A model generated the notes under the pieces. The model did not search any database, was not told where the DNA came from, and saw only the letters and a list, made by a program, of their open reading frames with translations. From the NCBI GenBank assembly GCA_900555215.1, contig USKR01000054.1, positions 1-7,420 on the forward strand: 7,420 bases of DNA. Reading direction: 5' to 3'. Shown here one piece after another: positions 1-4,401 of this stretch. Positions within the stretch are counted from its first letter, which is position 1, and every line of letters begins with the position of its first letter. Made by a program: the position numbers and the translations under genes. This DNA is from an uncultured Ruminococcus sp. (GTDB lineage Bacteria; Bacillota; Clostridia; Lachnospirales; Lachnospiraceae).

Positions 1-8
1 AATGTGTA

Positions 9-90
9 GTTATAGTTCAGGCATACATTGGGCGGCAGCCGCGGGCAGCACGTAAGTGCGTTTTTGCGAATGGCGCGTCTGAACTATAAC
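9..90 (+). promoter_or_regulatory. Candidate structured RNA leader of rplQ
   Basis: A perfect 12-bp inverted repeat, GTTATAGTTCAG (9-20) with CTGAACTATAAC (79-90), extends inward by a G-U and a C-G pair to a 14-bp closing helix. It encloses a GC-rich interior that can form short hairpins: GCG/CGC at 32-34 and 40-42, GCAC-GTAA-GTGC at 48-59 with a GNRA-type tetraloop, and GCG/CGC at 66-68 and 74-76 stacked on the closing helix. The element ends 9 bases before the AGGAGG of rplQ. A closed helix around several small hairpins, just upstream of a ribosomal protein gene, fits an autoregulatory r-protein leader; that role is inference. I cannot assign it to a named leader family. It could also be an RNase processing site between rpoA and rplQ. 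Confidence 0.5.
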
Positions 91-115
91 GGAAAGATTA
101 GGAGGAAATATAAAA

Positions 116-652
116 ATGGCAAAGTATAGAAAACTCGGCAGAACATCAGGCCAGAGAAAGGCTCTGATCAGAAATCAGGTAACAGCTCTGTTAAATAACG
201 GAAAGATCGTTACAACAGAGGCAAAGGCAAAAGAGATCCGCAAGGTCGCTGAAGGTCTGATCGCGCTGGCTGTAAAAGAGAAAGACAACTACGATGAGGT
301 TACTGTAAAAGCGAAAGTTGCCCGCAAGGACAAAGACGGCAAGAGAGTAAAAGAAGTAGTTGACGGCAAGAAAGTAACTGTTTACGATGAAGTAGACAAG
401 AAGATCAAGAAGGATCAGCCGAGCAGACTTCACGCAAGACGCGAGATGCTCAAGGTTCTCTGCCCGGTTAAAGAAGTTCCTGCAAAGGCTGCCGGAAAGA
501 AAGCCAACACAAAGAACGTAGATATGGCAGAGAAGCTCTTCTCAGAGATCGCTCCGAAGTACGCTGACCGCAACGGCGGTTATACAAGAATCATCAAGAT
601 CGGACAGCGTAAAGGCGATGCTGCTATGGAGGTCCTGATCGAGCTTGTGTAA
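116..652 (+). CDS. rplQ: 50S ribosomal protein L17 (bL17), long form
   Basis: This is the large-subunit ribosomal protein bL17, a 178-residue basic protein that binds 23S rRNA near the peptide exit tunnel. The N-terminal core (residues 1-54, containing [17 protein letters not shown]), the HARR motif (106-109) and the C-terminal GGYTRI and EVLIELV segments (154-178) match the family closely. Typical bL17 is about 120 residues. The excess is a lysine- and valine-rich insertion at about 55-104 plus a shorter alanine- and lysine-rich insertion at about 117-135. I recall such insertions in Lachnospiraceae L17, so they are more likely lineage-specific than damage. The start is the ATG at 116 with AGGAGG at 100-105. 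In Firmicutes rplQ normally closes the rpoA operon; rpoA would lie just left of the window. It ends with a TAA and no evident terminator follows immediately. Confidence 0.97.
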   Translation: MAKYRKLGRTSGQRKALIRNQVTALLNNGKIVTTEAKAKEIRKVAEGLIALAVKEKDNYDEVTVKAKVARKDKDGKRVKEVVDGKKVTVYDEVDKKIKKDQPSRLHARREMLKVLCPVKEVPAKAAGKKANTKNVDMAEKLFSEIAPKYADRNGGYTRIIKIGQRKGDAAMEVLIELV

Positions 653-670
653 TCATCTGATGATGATCAG

Positions 671-676
671 TATGAT
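671..676 (+). promoter_or_regulatory. Possible -10 box for the sugE leader transcript
   Basis: TATGAT matches TATAAT at five of six positions and would start a transcript near 683, upstream of the switch-like RNA at 700-777. The only -35-like sequence, TTGTGT at 645-650, is weak and spaced 20 bases away, so this call is tentative. The leader could instead be read from the rplQ operon. Confidence 0.25.
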
Positions 677-699
677 AAAAATATCTGAATAAGAAAAAG

Positions 700-777
700 A
701 AATTTGCCACCGGGTAAATACAGCGTTGAAACTGTGTCGATAGGTCTTAGAAGATACAGGGTCAGCGCTTTTCTTTT
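700..777 (+). promoter_or_regulatory. Candidate riboswitch (transcriptional ON type) upstream of sugE, guanidine expected
   Basis: Two mutually exclusive folds are visible. In the first, ATACAG (718-723) pairs with CTGTGT (732-737) around an 8-nt loop, possibly enclosed by ACC/GGT (709-711 with 743-745). In the second, the same CTGTGT pairs with a second copy of ATACAG (754-759), and AGCGTTGA (722-729) pairs with TCAGCGCT (762-769). That gives an intrinsic terminator followed by TTTTCTTTT. Stabilising the first stem would therefore block termination, the logic of an ON riboswitch. The downstream gene is a Gdx-type exporter, a family often controlled by guanidine riboswitches, so guanidine is the expected ligand (inference). 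The sequence lacks the guanidine-II ACGR loops and the guanidine-I and guanidine-III signatures I know. Guanidine-IV (the mepA motif, an ON switch in Clostridia) is the best remaining candidate, but I cannot recall its consensus well enough to assign it. Confidence 0.6.
722..777 (+). terminator. Regulated intrinsic terminator in the sugE leader
   Basis: AGCGTTGA (722-729) pairs with TCAGCGCT (762-769), with one G-U pair. After an AA/GG internal loop, CTGTGTC (732-738) pairs with GATACAG (753-759). The 15-bp interrupted stem is followed by a T-rich tract, 769-777. It lies 60 bases before the sugE start, so by default it would prevent sugE expression. It competes with the 718-737 stem described under the riboswitch. 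Confidence 0.72.
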
Positions 778-796
778 GGCTTGAATATAGAAGGTT

Positions 797-812
797 CCGC
801 CTGTGCAGGCGG
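797..812 (+). other. Short GC-rich hairpin before the sugE ribosome binding site
   Basis: CCGCCT (797-802) pairs with AGGCGG (807-812) around the loop GTGC. There is no T-tract, so it is not a terminator. It ends 11 bases before the AGAGGG Shine-Dalgarno at 824-829. It could shield the 5' end of a processed transcript or affect translation; the role is unknown. Confidence 0.45.
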
Positions 813-837
813 TTAAGAGAAAGAGAGGGTATATTTT

Positions 838-1158
838 ATGGAGTGGATTTTTTTGGTTATTGCCGGAGGTCTGGAAGTATTCTGGTCGACATGTATGAAA
901 TATTCGGAAGGCTTTACTGATCTGAAGTTTTCCATACTGACGATCATAGGAATGATCTTCAGTTTTCTGTTTCTGTCCCAGGCGACGAAAAGCCTGCCCC
1001 TCGGAACGGCATATGCGGTCTGGACAGGGATCGGAGCACTGGGCGCTGTGATCGTGGGGATCGTACTGTTTAAAGAGCCGGTCACAGCGGCGAGGATCTT
1101 CTTTGTGTCGCTGCTGCTGATCGGGATCGTAGGGCTGAAGGCAACGTCAGGGCATTGA
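838..1158 (+). CDS. sugE: SMR-family guanidinium/H+ antiporter (Gdx/SugE type)
   Basis: This is a small multidrug resistance family membrane protein of 106 residues with four predicted transmembrane helices (about 2-21, 29-48, 57-78 and 84-102). It functions as an antiparallel dimer exchanging protons for guanidinium. It closely resembles the clostridial Gdx proteins. The central proton- and substrate-binding residue E13 is present, as are W16, S42, Y59 and W62, which I recall as lining the Gdx-Clo binding site. The motifs GTAYAVWTGIGALG (56-69) and KEP (79-81) are typical of the SugE/Gdx branch rather than the promiscuous EmrE/Qac branch. It starts at ATG 838 with AGAGGG at 824-829. It stands alone, without the partner subunit of paired SMR exporters. 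The preceding leader resembles a transcription-control riboswitch, which fits guanidine export. The name gdx is functionally more precise than sugE. Confidence 0.93.
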   Translation: MEWIFLVIAGGLEVFWSTCMKYSEGFTDLKFSILTIIGMIFSFLFLSQATKSLPLGTAYAVWTGIGALGAVIVGIVLFKEPVTAARIFFVSLLLIGIVGLKATSGH

Positions 1159-1235
1159 TAAAAGAGAGATGATTTCGGCTCTTCAGGTTAACATGGATGA
1201 AAGAATTGAACGAGTTTGGCTAATATGCACAAATA

Positions 1236-1293
1236 GCGTTAAAAAAATAACGTTAAAATATTAACAAATGTCAGGTTGACAAATATTTAACGA
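1236..1293 (+). promoter_or_regulatory. Cluster of Rex-like operators controlling adhE
   Basis: The Rex repressor recognises the palindrome TTGTTAANNNNTTAACAA in low-GC Gram-positives. The sequence at 1250-1267 matches 12 of the 14 defined positions, with a perfect GTTAA-AATA-TTAAC core. A second site at 1276-1293 matches 11 of 14 and overlaps the -35 box of the promoter and its spacer. A weaker third site at 1236-1253 matches 9 of 14. Rex binds DNA when NADH is low and releases it when NADH rises, so adhE would be induced when reducing power must be disposed of as ethanol. The sites are seen directly; that Rex binds them is inferred from known adhE regulation. Confidence 0.75.
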
Positions 1294-1305
1294 TTCGTTT
1301 ATACT
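1276..1305 (+). promoter_or_regulatory. Sigma-A promoter of adhE
   Basis: The -35 box TTGACA (1276-1281) matches the consensus exactly. The -10 box TATACT (1300-1305) matches at five of six positions, with an 18-bp spacer. Transcription should start near 1312, giving a leader of about 46 bases. The promoter is strong by sequence, as expected for a highly expressed fermentative enzyme. A Rex-like palindrome overlies the -35 box, so repression by occlusion is plausible. Confidence 0.85.
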
Positions 1306-1357
1306 TAGTCTTGTGGGAACAAACCAGATTGATTCAATTACAGGAGGATTTATCAAA

Positions 1358-3976
1358 ATGGCAGAGAAAGAAAAAGTAGTCGTGCCTGAGATCATCGACA
1401 ATGTAGAGGCTCTTGAAGCAAAGATGAAAGCAATGCGCGAGGCGCAGAAGATCTTCGCTACATTTACACAGGAGCAGGTTGACAAGATCTTCTATGAGGC
1501 AGCTATGGCAGCCAACAAGCAGCGTATCCCGCTGGCAAAGATGGCAGTCGAGGAGACACAGAGAGGTGTCATGGAAGACAAAGTCATCAAGAACCACTAC
1601 GCAGCAGAGTATATCTACAATGCGTACAAAAACACAAAGACATGCGGCGTGATCGAAGAGGATGCTGCTTACGGAATTAAGAAAGTAGCTGAGCCTATCG
1701 GACTTGTTGCAGCGGTTATCCCGACAACAAACCCGACTTCAACAGCAATCTTCAAGACACTGATCTGTCTGAAAACAAGAAACGCGATCATCATCAGCCC
1801 TCATCCGGCTGCAAAAGCATGTACGATCGCGGCCGCAAAGGTCGTTCTCGATGCAGCAGTAAAAGCAGGCGCACCGGAAGGAATCATCGGCTGGATCGAC
1901 ACTCCGTCACTGGAGCTGACAAACACTGTAATGAGAGATGCTGATATCATTCTCGCAACAGGCGGACCGGGAATGGTTAAGGCTGCTTACTCTTCAGGAA
2001 AACCGGCTCTCGGTGTTGGAGCGGGTAATACACCGGTTATCATCGACGATACAGCAGATATCAGAATGGCAGTAAACTCTATCATCCATTCCAAGACATT
2101 TGACAATGGTATGATCTGTGCTTCCGAGCAGTCTGTAACTGTTCTGGACAGCGTTTACGACGCGGTAAAGAAAGAATTCGAATACAGAGGATGCTATTTC
2201 CTGAAACCGGGCAAAGAGCTTGACGCAGTGCGCAAGACGATCATTATCAACGGCGCCCTGAACAGCAAGATCCCCGGAAAATCTGCATACGAGATCGCTA
2301 AGCTTGCAGGCGTTGACGTTCCGGAAAGCACAAAGATCCTGATCGGTGAAGTAGAGTCAGTTGACATCTCCGAAGAATTTGCTCATGAAAAATTATCTCC
2401 TGTACTTGCTATGTATAGAGCAAAAACATTTGACGAGGCTCTTGAGAAAGCGGCTCAGCTCGTCGCTGACGGCGGATACGGACATACATCATCCCTGTAT
2501 GTACATCCGGCAGAGAAAGAGAAGATCCAGAAGCACTACGAGGCAATGAAGACCTGCCGTGTCCTGATCAACACACCGTCCTCACAGGGTGGTATCGGTG
2601 ACCTTTACAACTTCAAACTTGCTCCGTCACTGACACTCGGATGTGGTTCATGGGGCGGAAACTCTGTATCAGAGAACGTAGGAGTAAAACATCTTCTGAA
2701 TGTGAAGACAGTTGCCGAGAGGAGAGAGAATATGCTGTGGTTCAGAACACCTGAGAAGGTATACTTTAAGAAAGGCTGTATGCCGGTAGCTCTGGACGAG
2801 CTTGGCACAGTAATGCACAAGAAGAAAGCATTTATCGTAACAGATACATTCCTTTACAAGAACGGATATGCAAAGCCGATCGAGGAGAAGCTCGACGAAA
2901 TGGGAATCCAGCACACATGCTTCTACGATGTAGCTCCGGACCCGACACTGCAGTGCGCTGAGGAAGGCGTGAAGCAGATGAGATCCTTCGAGCCTGATAC
3001 AATCATCGCTCTGGGCGGCGGTTCTGCGATGGATGCTGCCAAGATCATGTGGCTGATGTACGAGCATCCGGAAGCAAACTTCGAAGACATGGCTATGGAC
3101 TTCATGGATATCCGCAAGAGAGTATTCACATTCCCGAAGATGGGCGAGAAGGCTTACTTCGTAGCAATTCCGACATCTTCAGGTACAGGTTCTGAGGTAA
3201 CTCCGTTCGCGATCATCACAGACGCTGAGACAGGCGTTAAATGGCCGATCGCTGACTACGCTCTGCTTCCGAACATGGCAATCGTTGACGTTGACAATGC
3301 TATGACAGCTCCGAAAGGACTGACAAGCGCGTCCGGTATCGACGTTATGACACACGCTATTGAGGCGTATGTATCCATCATGGCAACAGACTACACAGAC
3401 GGTCTTGCTATGAAGGCTGTAAAGATGGTATTTGACAATCTTCCGTCCGCATATGAGAACGGAGCGAACGATCCGAAGGCTCGTGAAGAGATGCACAATG
3501 CTTCATGTATGGCAGGTATGGCATTTGCAAATGCATTCCTCGGCGTGAACCACTCCATGGCTCATAAGCTGGGTGCGTTCCACCATCTGCCGCACGGCGT
3601 TGCAAACGCTCTGATCCTTACAGAGGTTATGAGATACAATGCGGCAGAAGTTCCGACAAAGATGGGAACATTCTCACAGTATCAGTATCCGCACGCTCTT
3701 CAGAGATACGCAGAGCTCGGACGTTTTGCAGGATGCACAGGAAATACAGATGAAGAAGTATTTGAGAACTTCATCGCAAGACTGGAAGAACTCAAAGACA
3801 AGATCGGTATCAAGAAGACGATCAAAGATTACGGCATCGACGAGAAATACTTCCTGGATACTCTGGACGACATGTGCGAGCAGGCATTCAACGACCAGTG
3901 TACAGGAGCAAACCCGAGATACCCGCTCATCAAAGAAATCAAAGAAATCTACCTGAAATGCTACTACGGGAAATAA
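1358..3976 (+). CDS. adhE: Bifunctional acetaldehyde-CoA/alcohol dehydrogenase AdhE
   Basis: This 872-residue cytoplasmic enzyme reduces acetyl-CoA to acetaldehyde and then to ethanol, oxidising two NADH and so closing the redox balance of fermentation. Members form helical filaments called spirosomes. The N-terminal CoA-acylating aldehyde dehydrogenase domain (about 1-440) contains GVGAGNTP (219-226) and catalytic C254 in DNGMICASEQSV. After a linker at about 441-460, the iron-dependent alcohol dehydrogenase domain carries the NAD-binding GGGSAMDAAK (553-562) and the iron ligands expected from E. coli AdhE and FucO: D662, H666, H732 and H746. Length is normal and no break is seen. The start is ATG 1358, preceded by AGGAGG at 1342-1347. 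An in-frame GTG at 1313 lies at the predicted transcription start and lacks a Shine-Dalgarno, so it is rejected. Codon use is strongly biased (for example ACA for Thr), as in highly expressed genes. The gene appears monocistronic, with a Rex-type control region upstream and a terminator downstream. Confidence 0.97.
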   Translation: MAEKEKVVVPEIIDNVEALEAKMKAMREAQKIFATFTQEQVDKIFYEAAMAANKQRIPLAKMAVEETQRGVMEDKVIKNHYAAEYIYNAYKNTKTCGVIEEDAAYGIKKVAEPIGLVAAVIPTTNPTSTAIFKTLICLKTRNAIIISPHPAAKACTIAAAKVVLDAAVKAGAPEGIIGWIDTPSLELTNTVMRDADIILATGGPGMVKAAYSSGKPALGVGAGNTPVIIDDTADIRMAVNSIIHSKTFDNGMICASEQSVTVLDSVYDAVKKEFEYRGCYFLKPGKELDAVRKTIIINGALNSKIPGKSAYEIAKLAGVDVPESTKILIGEVESVDISEEFAHEKLSPVLAMYRAKTFDEALEKAAQLVADGGYGHTSSLYVHPAEKEKIQKHYEAMKTCRVLINTPSSQGGIGDLYNFKLAPSLTLGCGSWGGNSVSENVGVKHLLNVKTVAERRENMLWFRTPEKVYFKKGCMPVALDELGTVMHKKKAFIVTDTFLYKNGYAKPIEEKLDEMGIQHTCFYDVAPDPTLQCAEEGVKQMRSFEPDTIIALGGGSAMDAAKIMWLMYEHPEANFEDMAMDFMDIRKRVFTFPKMGEKAYFVAIPTSSGTGSEVTPFAIITDAETGVKWPIADYALLPNMAIVDVDNAMTAPKGLTSASGIDVMTHAIEAYVSIMATDYTDGLAMKAVKMVFDNLPSAYENGANDPKAREEMHNASCMAGMAFANAFLGVNHSMAHKLGAFHHLPHGVANALILTEVMRYNAAEVPTKMGTFSQYQYPHALQRYAELGRFAGCTGNTDEEVFENFIARLEELKDKIGIKKTIKDYGIDEKYFLDTLDDMCEQAFNDQCTGANPRYPLIKEIKEIYLKCYYGK

Positions 3977-3998
3977 TCGCGTAAGCAATCAGCAGTGC

Positions 3999-4063
3999 GC
4001 GTAAAAGGAGAGAGCCTCCGGAATCATGCTTGCATGAATTCCGGAGGCTCTCTCCTTTTACGC
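3999..4063. terminator. Long perfect palindrome, probable bidirectional terminator
   Basis: Bases 3999-4024 pair without mismatch with 4038-4063, giving 26 bp. After a single bulged A (4037), CATGC and GCATG (4025-4029 and 4032-4036) continue the hairpin. The stem has AAAAGGAG on its 5' side and CTCCTTTT on its 3' side around a GC-rich AGAGCCTCCGG core. It can therefore act as a Rho-independent terminator on either strand. It lies 23 bases after the adhE stop. Such length and perfection exceed what termination needs, and the adjacent 43-nt repeats suggest it belongs to a dispersed intergenic repeat. Confidence 0.8.
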
Positions 4064-4066
4064 ATA

Positions 4067-4176
4067 GGGCGGATGCCCGCGTGCGAGATGGAGCGAAGCG
4101 GAATCGAGCGAGCGCACTGCGTAAGGCAGGAAGGGGCGGATGCCCGCGTGCGAGATGGAGCGAAGCGGAATCGAGC
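4067..4176. repeat. Two identical 43-nt direct repeats, 67-nt period
   Basis: Bases 4067-4109 and 4134-4176 are identical over 43 nt. Both begin GGGCGGATGCCC, which forms a small GGGC/GCCC hairpin, and end GAATCGAGC. The tails after each copy (4110-4133 and 4177-4200) are related but diverged. The segment is more GC-rich than the flanking genes. A 9-nt inverted repeat, GCAGTGCGC (3992-4000) with GCGCACTGC (4112-4120), brackets the long palindrome and the first copy. Short open frames run through the repeats on both strands, but they lack ribosome binding sites and look spurious. I believe similar sequences are dispersed in Lachnospiraceae intergenic regions; this is recollection, not a search result. 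Confidence 0.8.
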
Positions 4177-4203
4177 ATAGCGCTGCGCAAGAACACAAGG
4201 GCT

Positions 4204-4232
4204 GTCGGGAGTACCGACTTTCTCCCGATTTT
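4204..4232 (+). terminator. Intrinsic terminator with an alternative fold
   Basis: TCGGGAG (4205-4211) pairs with CTCCCGA (4222-4228) around a 10-nt loop and is followed by TTTT (4229-4232). An alternative hairpin, GTCGG (4204-4208) with CCGAC (4214-4218), uses the same 5' arm and cannot coexist with it. This may be the original adhE terminator, displaced about 200 bases from the stop codon by the repeats in between. Confidence 0.6.
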
Positions 4233-4254
4233 GTGATGTAAAGGAGTGAAACAC

Positions 4255-4346
4255 CAATCATCGGAAAAACATTCCGTCAATCATCGGAAAAATAGTACGC
4301 CAATCGTCGGAAAAATATCACGCCAATCGTCGGAAAAACGTTGTAA
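4255..4346 (+). repeat. Four tandem 23-nt repeats upstream of the ATPase promoter
   Basis: The units start at 4255, 4278, 4301 and 4324 with an exact 23-nt period. Each has the 15-nt core CAATCRTCGGAAAAA (R is A, A, G, G in order). The first three cores are followed by five variable bases and CGY. The fourth unit's core ends at 4338, and its tail merges with the probable -35 box at 4341. The period is about two helical turns, so the cores lie on one face of the DNA, as in operator or iteron arrays. They precede the likely transcription start and are not coding: 23 is not a multiple of three. Confidence 0.85.
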
Positions 4347-4368
4347 AATTTATCGTTTGGGGTATAAT
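4341..4368 (+). promoter_or_regulatory. Promoter of the ATPase/DUF4143 gene
   Basis: TATAAT (4363-4368) is a perfect -10 box. TTGTAA (4341-4346) is a 4-of-6 -35 box with a 16-bp spacer. The expected transcript starts near 4375, giving a leader of about 27 bases before the ATG at 4402. The tandem repeats end at the -35 box, so a protein bound there would contact or exclude RNA polymerase. Confidence 0.7.
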
Positions 4369-4401
4369 ATAGACAACGCGAATGGAAACGAGGTGTTCCG
4401 A

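Noticed and set aside
1..9. End of rpoA (codons AAT GTG TAG)
   Set aside because: rpoA is the expected left neighbour, but two codons and a stop are too little to support a gene call.
653..668. Terminator of rplQ from ATCATC/GATGAT
   Set aside because: The stem is short and AT-rich with no T-tract after it.
653..837. Guanidine-I, -II or -III riboswitch in the sugE leader
   Set aside because: No ACGR loop pair and no ykkC or ykkC-III signature sequences are seen. The start of a guanidine-I-like AGGTTCCGC at 793-801 is not followed by the rest of that motif.
1159..1235. Terminator after sugE (AAGAG/CTCTT near 1163-1184)
   Set aside because: Five weak base pairs with a long loop and no T-tract. 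No convincing sugE terminator is seen.
1313..1357. Upstream GTG start for adhE, adding 15 residues
   Set aside because: It coincides with the predicted transcription start, has no Shine-Dalgarno, and the ATG at 1358 has a perfect AGGAGG.
3977..4290. Small proteins on both strands across the repeat block
   Set aside because: Frames persist only because the repeats are GC-rich; there are no ribosome binding sites, and the long palindrome and duplicated segments explain them.
4255..4346. CRISPR array
   Set aside because: The cores are only 15 nt, the variable parts are about 5 nt, and no cas genes are present.
4246..4401. Upstream GTG start for the ATPase, adding 52 residues
   Set aside because: The extra codons translate the 23-nt repeats, the -35 and the -10, and AAGGAG runs directly into the GTG without spacing.
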